From NCBI GenBank assembly GCA_036946415.1, contig JAQIJD010000007.1, forward strand, positions 1-64,000: DNA of 64,000 nucleotides, given 5' to 3'. Shown here piece after piece: positions 1 through 8,094 of this stretch (the stretch's first letter is position 1; each line of letters starts with the position of its first letter). This DNA is from Sphingomonas_Q fennica_A. Its GTDB lineage: Bacteria; Pseudomonadota; Alphaproteobacteria; Sphingomonadales; Sphingomonadaceae. The translations under genes and the position numbers were made by a program. Below the pieces are notes generated by a model that saw only the letters and a list, made by a program, of their open reading frames with translations, did no database searches and was not told the DNA's origin.

Positions 1-2243
1 ACCCCAGGTTCCCGTCCCCCACGCATTTGCAGGTTGCAGTTGGCCCGCGATCTCTGAGCGGCTACAACGAGAGAGGAATTTGGAAAGCTTTAGCTGGTTG
101 CAGTTGGCCCGCGATCTCTGAGCGGCTACAACACCCGTCGAATTGACCCCTACAATCGTTACGTTGCAGTTGGCCCGCGATCTCTGAGCGGCTACAACGA
201 CTCGGTTCCACGGCAGCAGATTGAAGCGGTTGCAGTTGGCCCGCGATCTCTGAGCGGCTACAACTGTGATGAGCAGGACCACCACCATGTTTAGGTTGCA
301 GTTGGCCCGCGATCTCTGAGCGGCTACAACGGCCGGCTTGCCCTTGCAGCGCCGCCATGAGTTGCAGTTGGCCCGCGATCTCTGAGCGGCTACAACCTTC
401 GCCAACCGCACGAACGAGATCGGTCGGTTGCAGTTGGCCCGCGATCTCTGAGCGGCTACAACGCCCTACGGCTTGCTGACCTACATCACTGGGTTGCAGT
501 TGGCCCGCGATCTCTGAGCGGCTACAACGTTGCTGGTGAAGGGCAACAACTCCTGGTTGTTGCAGTTGGCCCGCGATCTCTGAGCGGCTACAACGTCAAG
601 CCTTGGGCAATGAAATTGTGCAAAGTTGCAGTTGGCCCGCGATCTCTGAGCGGCTACAACCCATGGCCGATACGATCCTACGTGAAGCTAGTTGCAGTTG
701 GCCCGCGATCTCTGAGCGGCTACAACCAGGCTAATATTCGTGCCAGCCTTCAGCCGGTTGCAGTTGGCCCGCGATCTCTGAGCGGCTACAACGCCGGTTG
801 CCTCAAATACAACCTGCAAGGCGTTGCAGTTGGCCCGCGATCTCTGAGCGGCTACAACCTGCTCGTAATATTAAAGCTCTTGAAATAAGTTGCAGTTGGC
901 CCGCGATCTCTGAGCGGCTACAACAATCTTGCATTCTCTTGCAATGTAAGCGGCGTTGCAGTTGGCCCGCGATCTCTGAGCGGCTACAACTTTACCCGGA
1001 ATCTTGACGCTGGCGAACATGTTGCAGTTGGCCCGCGATCTCTGAGCGGCTACAACACTGAAAGGAAAGACCATGGGTGCGACCACGTTGCAGTTGGCCC
1101 GCGATCTCTGAGCGGCTACAACCGAGGTGCGCGACCCGCCGACGAGCGGCCAGTTGCAGTTGGCCCGCGATCTCTGAGCGGCTACAACAACGCAATGGCG
1201 CTGGACCGGCGCGGGCTTGTTGCAGTTGGCCCGCGATCTCTGAGCGGCTACAACTCTTGCGGCGCGGTCTTCCTCGGTCAGCCTGTTGCAGTTGGCCCGC
1301 GATCTCTGAGCGGCTACAACCTACACCGCCCGCTACCTGACCCAGCAGATGTTGCAGTTGGCCCGCGATCTCTGAGCGGCTACAACATCCAGAATAATGG
1401 GGCGCAGGCCACCCGCGTTGCAGTTGGCCCGCGATCTCTGAGCGGCTACAACTCCGGCCGGTCAGGTCTGGTTCGACATTCCGTTGCAGTTGGCCCGCGA
1501 TCTCTGAGCGGCTACAACCGGCCGGGCTTATGATGCACGATCGAGAGGGTTGCAGTTGGCCCGCGATCTCTGAGCGGCTACAACGAATCCCTCACACACG
1601 ATCGTGCGACCCATGTTGCAGTTGGCCCGCGATCTCTGAGCGGCTACAACCCATGCTCGCAACTCTCGCGCGGAAGGAGGGTTGCAGTTGGCCCGCGATC
1701 TCTGAGCGGCTACAACACCTAGCGGTTACACCGGATGGGGCGTTGAGTTGCAGTTGGCCCGCGATCTCTGAGCGGCTACAACGCCAATGCCGGCGCCACA
1801 ACCTACGTCAAGTTGCAGTTGGCCCGCGATCTCTGAGCGGCTACAACCACGCTTGGCGAGATCGGCATGTCTCCGTTGTTGCAGTTGGCCCGCGATCTCT
1901 GAGCGGCTACAACGACGGCGGAGTAGACGCAGATGGCTTATCCGTTGCAGTTGGCCCGCGATCTCTGAGCGGCTACAACCTGGACGGGCTGTCATTCCTG
2001 CCGTTGCTGGTTGCAGTTGGCCCGCGATCTCTGAGCGGCTACAACGACTGCCATCTTCCTCGCCACCATGATAAAGTTGCAGTTGGCCCGCGATCTCTGA
2101 GCGGCTACAACGCAGCGTCCCCGTGGTAGCTGTGGGAGGCCGTTGCAGTTGGCCCGCGATCTCTGAGCGGCTACAACCGCCTCGCCGTCGCGCACCACGA
2201 TCGGGCCGTTGCAGTTGGCCCGCGATCTCTGAGCGGCTACAAC
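1..2243 (+). CRISPR. Type II-C CRISPR array, 34 complete repeats, truncated at the left window edge
   Basis: Thirty-four 36-bp repeats (first 33-68, last 2208-2243) begin GTTGCAGTTGG and end GCGGCTACAAC. By eye all copies are identical, including both visible ends. Spacers are 30 bp, except 28 bp at 69-96 and 29 bp at 1783-1811. Bases 1-2 (AC) match the repeat's last two bases and 3-32 is a spacer-sized interval, so the array almost certainly continues to the left. Orientation is taken from the anti-repeat at 6873-6893: the plus-strand repeat is the crRNA sense, so transcription runs towards cas2. Several spacers read like plus-strand coding DNA; the one at 1057-1086 holds an AGGA motif followed by ATG, like a gene start. 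No spacer was seen to match the rest of the window, but this was not searched exhaustively. Confidence 0.98.
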
Positions 2244-2257
2244 GCCTGTGTCGGTAA

Positions 2258-2276
2258 GCGGCGGATATTCCGTCGC
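2258..2276. terminator. Hairpin between the array and cas2
   Basis: GCGGCGGA-TAT-TCCGTCGC forms an 8-bp stem with one G-U pair, inside the 74-bp gap between the last repeat and the cas2 stop. A TTCC follows on the plus strand. It could end array transcription before it runs antisense into cas2, or end the cas operon from the other side. The T-tract is weak, so the function is inferred. Confidence 0.4.
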
Positions 2277-2317
2277 TTCCCGGCGCAGGCGGACCCTTCT
2301 TTCCGTCGCGAATCGCA

Positions 2318-2653
2318 TCAGAACATCGCCAGCTGATCGGGATTTCGCCGCACCCGCTGGCGTCGCTGGCTGGAGAAGCGGACGATATTCTCATATTGGC
2401 GGTCGGTGAAGGTCAGGATGTGCACGTCGCCTTTCTCCGGCAGGCCGCCCTCGATCCGCCGCAGATGGGCGTCGAAACTCTCCTTGCCGTTGCAGAAACG
2501 CGCGTAGACCGAGAGCTGGCTCATCTCGAACCCCTCGTCGAGGAGGAACTGGCGGAATTTGGTCGCGTCGCGCATCTGCTTCTTCGTGCCCACCGGCAGA
2601 TCGAACATCACGAAGATCCACATCAGGCGATACCCGCTGAGTTCGGACGTCAT
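2318..2653 (-). CDS. cas2: CRISPR-associated endoribonuclease Cas2
   Basis: 111 aa. Cas2 bridges two Cas1 dimers in the spacer-integration complex. The N-terminus has the family's first beta strand, MWIFVMFDLPVGTKKQ, with the conserved Asp (D18) after a hydrophobic run, followed by the KFRQFLLDEGF helix and the SVYAR strand. The length fits type II Cas2. The start is the ATG at 2653, which overlaps the cas1 stop as ATGA, so the two are probably translationally coupled. It is the last gene of cas9-cas1-cas2, and its 3' end faces the array. Confidence 0.95.
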   Translation of the reverse strand: MTSELSGYRLMWIFVMFDLPVGTKKQMRDATKFRQFLLDEGFEMSQLSVYARFCNGKESFDAHLRRIEGGLPEKGDVHILTFTDRQYENIVRFSSQRRQRVRRNPDQLAMF

Positions 2654-3588
2654 GCGTCGTCGGTCGGCGCCGGCGGCGTCGCCAGCCGGGCCCATTCGGC
2701 AGGGGTCGGCGGATCGAAGAGCGCGAGCGCCGGCCGCCCCGTCTCGAACGCGCGGACGAGCGACTGCGCCAGCCGCACCGCCGCCAGCGCCACCGGCGTC
2801 GTCTCGCCCGCCACCGTCAGGTCGCAGGCGATCAGGCGGGCGAAGCGGCGCTTGGCGGCGGTATCGACGAGGGTCGCGCCGTCCGCCGCCATCGCCACCG
2901 CCAGCGCATCGACCAGCGGGCGGAACGGTTCGATCAGATCGTCGGCCAGCGCCAGCGGGTTGCCGCGATTGGCGTGGGCGATGCCGATCGTCGGGTGCAG
3001 GCCCGCCGCCACCACCGCCCGCGCCACCGTCGCGCGCATCACCGCATAGCCGTAGTTGAGGAAGGCGTTGGCGCCGCCGGCGGCGCGATCGCGGCGGAAG
3101 TCCGGCCCCATCAGCAGCGGCCAGTAGCGGCGTGCCGCCTGCGCCTCCAGATTGTCGCTGTCGCCGGATTTCACGCGCCCCGCGATCAGCGCGAAGGCCT
3201 CCGCCCCGGCCACGCCGCGCGCCGCCAGCAGCGCCCCCTGCATCGCGATCTTGGCGGAGACGATCCGCCGCCATAGCTGCTTGGTGAGCGGGCGGGAGGC
3301 ATCCCATTGCGCGCGGAAGCGGGCGTTCTGCGCGTGGTGCCCGTCGAGCGGCAGCGTCACCGCCACCGGCGCGTGATTGGTGTTGCAGAAGACGATCGGC
3401 GCGCCGCGTTCGGCCAGCGCGGCGACGATGCTGGCGCTCCACGTCGTGCCGTGCGCATGGACGATCACGGCATGCACGTCGTCCAGCGCGATCCGCCCCA
3501 CCTCACGCCGCTCCTCCTCCACCATCAGGAAACCGCGGTGGAGCGAGAGGTGGCGCCCGTCGGTGGCGATGTCGACGATGCGGTCCAT
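2650..3588 (-). CDS. cas1: CRISPR-associated endonuclease Cas1 (type II)
   Basis: 312 aa. Integrase subunit that inserts new spacers into the array. The small N-terminal beta domain (about residues 1-80) precedes the helical catalytic domain. Expected metal ligands are present: E148 (SDNLEAQAARRYW), H205 (IGIAHANRGNP) and E220 (DDLIEPFRP), so the protein should be active. The gene starts 15 bp after the cas9 stop and overlaps cas2 by 4 bp. Neither csn2 nor cas4 is nearby, which is the type II-C gene set; adaptation would rest on Cas1, Cas2 and probably Cas9. Confidence 0.97.
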   Translation of the reverse strand: MDRIVDIATDGRHLSLHRGFLMVEEERREVGRIALDDVHAVIVHAHGTTWSASIVAALAERGAPIVFCNTNHAPVAVTLPLDGHHAQNARFRAQWDASRPLTKQLWRRIVSAKIAMQGALLAARGVAGAEAFALIAGRVKSGDSDNLEAQAARRYWPLLMGPDFRRDRAAGGANAFLNYGYAVMRATVARAVVAAGLHPTIGIAHANRGNPLALADDLIEPFRPLVDALAVAMAADGATLVDTAAKRRFARLIACDLTVAGETTPVALAAVRLAQSLVRAFETGRPALALFDPPTPAEWARLATPPAPTDDA

Positions 3589-3603
3589 CGCGGTCGGCCC
3601 GCC

Positions 3604-6600
3604 TCAGTCGCGCGGGCCGGGATCGAAGGCGACGCGGCCGAGCGGATCGACCCGCACCGGCCGCGCCCGCGCCTTCTTGAGGCCGCTGGCGGAGGAGAGG
3701 ATATATTTGAACGGGTCCACGTCGTTGGGGGCGGCGTCGCGCGCCTTCAGCGCCCCGGCCTCGTTGTCGGCGGCCAGCGCGATCTGGCCGTTGCCCGAGA
3801 ATTTGACGACGCGCACGATCCGCGCCGCATCGCCATCGCGGTCGATCGCCAGCAGGTCGTTCTGGCGCAGCGTCATCAGCCGCCGCGCGGCGGGATGCGG
3901 GCGGCGCGGCGCGGCATCGGCCTGGTGCGCATCGAACATCGAGACGATGTCCGACACCCATTTGCCGTCGGGCATCCGCCAGATGTCGAACCGCGCGTTG
4001 GCGTCGCCCTTGTAGCCCTTGTAGGCGCGGCCGGCGGCGTCGCGCACCGGGATCACGTTCAGCGCCTCGCGCACGCGCAGGTGGCGGAGGCCCTTGAACG
4101 GCCCGTCCTCGCGCGCGAAATCCCGCAGCGCCTTGGTGAAGGCCGGGCCGGTGCGATCCCGCGTCGCCCGGAACAATGCATCGCGCAGCGTCGGATCGGG
4201 AATGCGCTCGGGATCGGTGAGGTCGCCGGGCTTCAGGCTTGCAAGGGAGACGCGGTGGACGACGATCGGCGTCTTCCCGTCCCTGGCCATCTCCCCGGTG
4301 AAACCGTAAGCGGTATCGTTGTGGAGGCGCCCGGCGGTCTGGTCGCGCGTGCGCGGCGGCTGCGCGGTGCGGCCGTGATCGGGCTTGTGGCTGACGGTGG
4401 TCGCCATCAGCCGCTCGCCCAATTCGCTGCGGAACGCCGCCCATGGCATCTCGACATCCTCGGTCAGCCGGCCCTTTTCCAGCTCCTCGGCGCGCGCCGC
4501 GGCGCGCGCGATGCTTTGCAGCAGGCCGCGCGTCGTGACGGCGATCACCGCCGCATCGATGGCGTGGTGGCGGTGGTCGAGCCGGTTCTTGGGTGCGTTG
4601 CTGTGCGGGTTGTCGGCATAATTATGGTCGGGCAGCAGTTCGTTCAGCCCCCACGTCCGCCGCAGCATCGCCGTCATCCGCCCCGGCACGACATAGACGC
4701 TGCCCTCCTCCTTGGTCGGATACAGGCTGCGCAGATATTTCCCCGCCAGCCGCGAGAGATATTGCGTGTCGGTCAACTGGCGGGCGAGGAAGCCGCCGTC
4801 CTTCTGCACGCGCGCCATCGCATCCGGCCCGAACCGCCACTGGCGGGATTTGTGGAGTCGCGCGACCTGCGCGCTGATCGTCTCCCACCGGTCGGCATCC
4901 TGCCCCCATTTCTCGTACGGGGTGCGGTTGCCCTTGGCGCGGTTGCAGTGGCGGTGCGCCACCACCTTGTTCGACGCGCTGTCGTCCAGCGAGCGCGAAT
5001 AAGGGATGATATGGTCGATATCCGCCTCGCCCGCGAACAATTGGTGCATGCCGATCGGCTGGGCGCAATAGGGGCAGCGGCGGTCGAGCGGGTTGGCGGG
5101 GTTCAATTCCTCCCACTGGCGCAGCAGCGCGCGATTGCGGCCGGTGTCGGCGATCCCCTCCTGCGCCAGCTTGGTGCCACGCGCGATGGCGGCGGCGGTA
5201 TCCTTGCGGATGCGCTTGTTATGCTCCTCGCGCTGCTCGTCGTTGAGCTTCAGCTCGCGCGCCAGTTCGACCACGATCTCGTCGGGGCGGCCGTGGCGAT
5301 CGATGATCGCGTTGACCAGTTTCTCCAGCTGGCGCAGGCCGATGTGGACGGTGGGGTTGGTGATCCGGCCCCAATAGGCTTCGGGGCTGGCCTCGCGATC
5401 GGCCGGATCGAAGCTGCCGGGCGGGATCTCGCGCGACAGCAGTTCGCCATAATAAGGCAGGCGATCGAGCACTTCGCCGGTGCGCTCGTCCGAATGGTGC
5501 CAGCCGGCCAGCTCGACCGCTTTGGCATAAGTGACGACGTCGCGCTTCAGTTCGTCGAGGATGCGGCGCGTCGCCGTCTCGCCCAGCCGGCCATGGCCCT
5601 CGGGCAGCGGCGCCGCCGCGGTGGCGCGGGCATGCTCGTCGTCCAGCCCGCAGTCCTGCGTCAGGAAGGCGTGGAGCCGTTCGGGATCCTCCTCCTCCTG
5701 CACCCGCTCGACGATCTGCCACTGGCGCTCGATGCAAAGGTGCGCCCAATCGGTGCCGAAGCGCTTTTTGTCGGCCATCGTCGCGTAGACGACGTCGCCC
5801 AGCAATTTGTCGCGCGTCTCGCTCGCCTTGTTGAAGCTTTCGCCCGGTTGCAGCTTCAGCGTTTTGGCCAGCGCGCCGAAGGCGGCATCGCGCTGCCTGG
5901 AAAGCTTCAGGATCAGGGCGTCGCGCTGATCGCGCGTCAGCTTGCGGTTCGGCTCGCCGGGGCTGGTGATCTCGAGCTGGTTGACCTCCTCGTAGAGCCG
6001 CCGCTGCTGGAACAGCGGATGTGCCTTGGGCAGCCGCGTCTCGTCCGCCGGCACCCCGCCCCGCCCCGCGAACAGGCAGAAGCCGGCCGACACTTCCTTC
6101 AGCGGCCGCTGGAAGAAGAGGATGCGGTGGAGCGCGGCGCGCGCCGCCCCGGTCAGCAGCGCCGGGTGATGCGACGCCTGCGCCTCCCAGATGCACGCGA
6201 ACTCATGTTCGACATGGCGGCGCTGCGGGTAGAAATCGTAACCCTGCGCCTCGCCGTCCATCCGCACGCGCTTGACCGGCTGGTCGGCGAGGAACGCGCC
6301 CAGCGTCTCCGCCCCCGCCTCCGCCATTGCGCGAGTGAGCGCGTCACCGCCTTGCTCCACCACGCCCGGCTTCTCGGTCGATTTGCGATCCGCCTTGCGG
6401 TTGGACTTGAAGCCGCGGCGCTGGTTGAGGTGGAACAGCGCCCGGCCGATCTCGTAGGGCTCCAGCCGTTCGGTCAGCGCCCGCTTGCGCAGGTCGTAGG
6501 GATCGCGATCGGCCAGCAGCTTCGCCTCGTCGGCGTCGGCCAGCATCAGCCCATGTTCGACCAGCGCCGACAGGAAGGCGGAGCGCCGCCCCAGATAGCG

Positions 6601-6777
6601 GTCGCGCCGCCGCCGCATCGCCCGCGCATCGCGCCGCGCCACCGCCAGCGACGCCTTGGACTTCGGATCGCGCCCGTCGCTGAAGATGCGCACGCCGATA
6701 TCGACGATCCGCGCATCGTCCTCGATCAGGCACCAGCCGATGCTGTTCGTGCCGATGTCCAGCCCAAGCCGCCGCAT
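3604..6777 (-). CDS. cas9: CRISPR-associated endonuclease Cas9, compact type II-C
   Basis: 1,057 aa, in the 970-1,100 aa range usual for II-C and far below the ~1,370 aa of SpCas9. RuvC-I is at residues 4-15 (GLDIGTNSIGW, D7), then the arginine-rich bridge helix (about 47-66), the REC lobe (about 70-490), RuvC-II (E504 in IVVELAREL), the HNH domain (about 565-625: D588, H589, N603, N612) and RuvC-III (H738 and D741 in HHAIDAAVIAV). The PAM-interacting C-terminus follows, about 850-1057. All nuclease residues equivalent to SpCas9 D10, E762, H840, N863, H983 and D986 are present, so it should cut both strands. The HNH domain has a CPYC pair (C568, C571), possibly zinc-binding. It is the first gene of the operon, divergent from the tracrRNA. 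The PAM cannot be read from sequence. Confidence 0.98.
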   Translation of the reverse strand: MRRLGLDIGTNSIGWCLIEDDARIVDIGVRIFSDGRDPKSKASLAVARRDARAMRRRRDRYLGRRSAFLSALVEHGLMLADADEAKLLADRDPYDLRKRALTERLEPYEIGRALFHLNQRRGFKSNRKADRKSTEKPGVVEQGGDALTRAMAEAGAETLGAFLADQPVKRVRMDGEAQGYDFYPQRRHVEHEFACIWEAQASHHPALLTGAARAALHRILFFQRPLKEVSAGFCLFAGRGGVPADETRLPKAHPLFQQRRLYEEVNQLEITSPGEPNRKLTRDQRDALILKLSRQRDAAFGALAKTLKLQPGESFNKASETRDKLLGDVVYATMADKKRFGTDWAHLCIERQWQIVERVQEEEDPERLHAFLTQDCGLDDEHARATAAAPLPEGHGRLGETATRRILDELKRDVVTYAKAVELAGWHHSDERTGEVLDRLPYYGELLSREIPPGSFDPADREASPEAYWGRITNPTVHIGLRQLEKLVNAIIDRHGRPDEIVVELARELKLNDEQREEHNKRIRKDTAAAIARGTKLAQEGIADTGRNRALLRQWEELNPANPLDRRCPYCAQPIGMHQLFAGEADIDHIIPYSRSLDDSASNKVVAHRHCNRAKGNRTPYEKWGQDADRWETISAQVARLHKSRQWRFGPDAMARVQKDGGFLARQLTDTQYLSRLAGKYLRSLYPTKEEGSVYVVPGRMTAMLRRTWGLNELLPDHNYADNPHSNAPKNRLDHRHHAIDAAVIAVTTRGLLQSIARAAARAEELEKGRLTEDVEMPWAAFRSELGERLMATTVSHKPDHGRTAQPPRTRDQTAGRLHNDTAYGFTGEMARDGKTPIVVHRVSLASLKPGDLTDPERIPDPTLRDALFRATRDRTGPAFTKALRDFAREDGPFKGLRHLRVREALNVIPVRDAAGRAYKGYKGDANARFDIWRMPDGKWVSDIVSMFDAHQADAAPRRPHPAARRLMTLRQNDLLAIDRDGDAARIVRVVKFSGNGQIALAADNEAGALKARDAAPNDVDPFKYILSSASGLKKARARPVRVDPLGRVAFDPGPRD

Positions 6778-6838
6778 GTCCGCGCCCCCATCGTCCGTCC
6801 CCGGCGGACAATGTTGCAGGCCCGGCGCACGATCGCAA

Positions 6839-6867
6839 TTGACATCGGATCGGATATGGCGGCAAAT
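6839..6867 (+). promoter_or_regulatory. Probable tracrRNA promoter
   Basis: A consensus -35 hexamer TTGACA lies at 6839-6844. A 17-bp spacer leads to a weak -10 (GCAAAT, 6862-6867, three matches to TATAAT). The predicted start, about 6873-6875, falls on the first base of the anti-repeat. The leftward cas9 promoter must lie in the same ~95-bp divergent interval. Confidence 0.55.
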
Positions 6868-6872
6868 GGGGC

Positions 6873-6950
6873 CTCAGAGATCGCGGCCAACTGTTAACAA
6901 GCAGTTCGACTGCACCAAATCGGAGGCGGCCCTACGGGGCCGCCTCATCC
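6873..6950 (+). ncRNA. tracrRNA for the type II-C system
   Basis: The plus strand at 6873-6893 (CTCAGAGATCGCGGCCAACTG) is the reverse complement of repeat positions 5-26, with one repeat C bulged. After a small internal loop, AAC at 6896-6898 can pair with the repeat's first three bases. Next come a nexus-like hairpin (GCAGT-TCG-ACTGC, 6901-6913), a linker, and a perfect 10-bp GC stem (GAGGCGGCCC-TACG-GGGCCGCCTC, 6923-6946) as the terminator-like 3' hairpin. This is the standard order anti-repeat, nexus, terminator. No T-tract follows, so the exact 3' end is uncertain. The terminal hairpin also separates the locus from the oxygenase gene ending at 6980. Confidence 0.88.
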
Positions 6951-6979
6951 GATCCCCTCCCCTACGATCCGAATCGGCG

Positions 6980-8032
6980 TCACGCCGCCTCGCGCGCCTG
7001 CCGTTCCGCCCGTTCGGCATCCATCATCGCCTGCAACAGCCGCCGCCCCTCCACCGCGCCGCGATCGCTGCGCGTCATCAGTTCGGGCGGGTCGCCGCCG
7101 GCAAGCGCGATCATCTTCTCGATCTCGACGGAGGCGAAGATGTCCTCGTCGATCACCGGCGCCAGGAAGGCGCGCATCTCGTCCGCCGACTGGCCGGACG
7201 CGGCCCCCATCGCGAACAGATAATAGCAGCTCGTCGGCGTCGATGGCGTCACCGAATGGAACACGCGGCTCAGCCGCAGCGGCCGGCGTTCGCCATTCTC
7301 CACCGCCCAATGGTCGCCGATGCCGGCATGGAAGCCCGGCAAATGGAAATCCATGCCGACCACGCTGTCGACCGGCCCGTGATAATTCTGGTTCCGGCGG
7401 ATCGCCGGCATCGGCTCGCCGCCCTCGATCAGGCGGTGGCTGCGCAGCACGCCCGGCCCGTGCGTCACCGTTTCGCGCGCGCGGGCGTTGTCGATCGTGC
7501 CGATGCTGGAGCCGTGCAGGAAGGCGAGGTGCGTCAGATCGAGCAGATTGTCGTTGAGCAATTGGTAGCGGCACGGCACCTCGTGGCTGAACAGCGCCAC
7601 CGGCTCCAGCCCCAGCCCGGTATAGCCGATCGCCTCCAGATCGGGCAGCAGCGCCGGATCGGCCTTGTCGGCGTCGCCCGGCCAGATCCACAGCCACAGG
7701 CCGTGTTCCACCAGTGGATAGGTGGGGATGCGATAGGCGCGCGGCACGAAATCCTGCGAGGGGATGTCGGTGCACTGCCCGTCCGGCCCGAAGGCGATGC
7801 CGTGATAGCCGCAGACGATCTCGTCGCCGCGCACGCAGCTCTTGCCCAGCGGATAATGGCGATGCGGGCAGCGGCCGCCGACCGCCACGGCCGTCCCGTC
7901 CTCCTTCCGGTAGAGCGCCACCGGCAGGCCGCAGATCGTCCGCGCGATCGGATCGCGGCCCACCTCGTGCGCGAAGGCGGCGACATACCAGCCGTTCATC
8001 ACCGCGAACGAACCGGGCTTGAAGGGATACAT
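6980..8032 (-). CDS. Rieske non-heme iron aromatic ring oxygenase, alpha subunit (vanillate demethylase-like)
   Basis: 350 aa. The N-terminal Rieske domain binds [2Fe-2S] through C55-x-H57 and C74-x2-H77 (CPHRH, CGYHG). The catalytic domain has the mononuclear iron motif around D165, H168 and H173 (LLDLTHLAFLH). Size and single-component layout fit the VanA-like group (vanillate or dicamba O-demethylases and relatives). No ferredoxin reductase is adjacent, so electrons must come from elsewhere. The substrate is not determined. The start is the ATG at 8032, preceded by AGAGG; an in-frame ATG at 7999 is the alternative. It lies divergent from a TetR gene, its likely repressor. Confidence 0.88.
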   Translation of the reverse strand: MYPFKPGSFAVMNGWYVAAFAHEVGRDPIARTICGLPVALYRKEDGTAVAVGGRCPHRHYPLGKSCVRGDEIVCGYHGIAFGPDGQCTDIPSQDFVPRAYRIPTYPLVEHGLWLWIWPGDADKADPALLPDLEAIGYTGLGLEPVALFSHEVPCRYQLLNDNLLDLTHLAFLHGSSIGTIDNARARETVTHGPGVLRSHRLIEGGEPMPAIRRNQNYHGPVDSVVGMDFHLPGFHAGIGDHWAVENGERRPLRLSRVFHSVTPSTPTSCYYLFAMGAASGQSADEMRAFLAPVIDEDIFASVEIEKMIALAGGDPPELMTRSDRGAVEGRRLLQAMMDAERAERQAREAA

Positions 8033-8060
8033 CCGACCTCTCCTCTTTTGCCGGACCTGT

Positions 8061-8079
8061 AGACTTACACCGTTAGTCT
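8061..8079. promoter_or_regulatory. Inverted repeat between the oxygenase and tetR genes, probable TetR operator
   Basis: AGACT-N9-AGTCT lies in the 62-bp divergent interval 8033-8094. Position and size suit a TetR dimer. A repressor here could control both the oxygenase gene and its own operon. The arms are only 5 bp. Confidence 0.5.
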
Positions 8080-8094
8080 GTCAACAAGCGGGCC

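Noticed and set aside
1..2243. Self-targeting spacers
   Set aside because: No spacer was seen to match the rest of the window by eye. An exhaustive comparison and the rest of the genome would be needed to settle it.
62..2394. Several long open reading frames through the CRISPR array on both strands
   Set aside because: The repeat-spacer unit is 66 bp, divisible by three, so any stop-free frame in the repeat stays open across many units. The predicted proteins are only the repeat translated again and again.
3307..6897. A 1,196-codon open frame on the plus strand opposite cas1 and cas9
   Set aside because: High GC makes stop codons rare in the antisense frame. The product is Arg/Ala/His-rich with no domain, and the minus strand encodes unmistakable Cas9 and Cas1.
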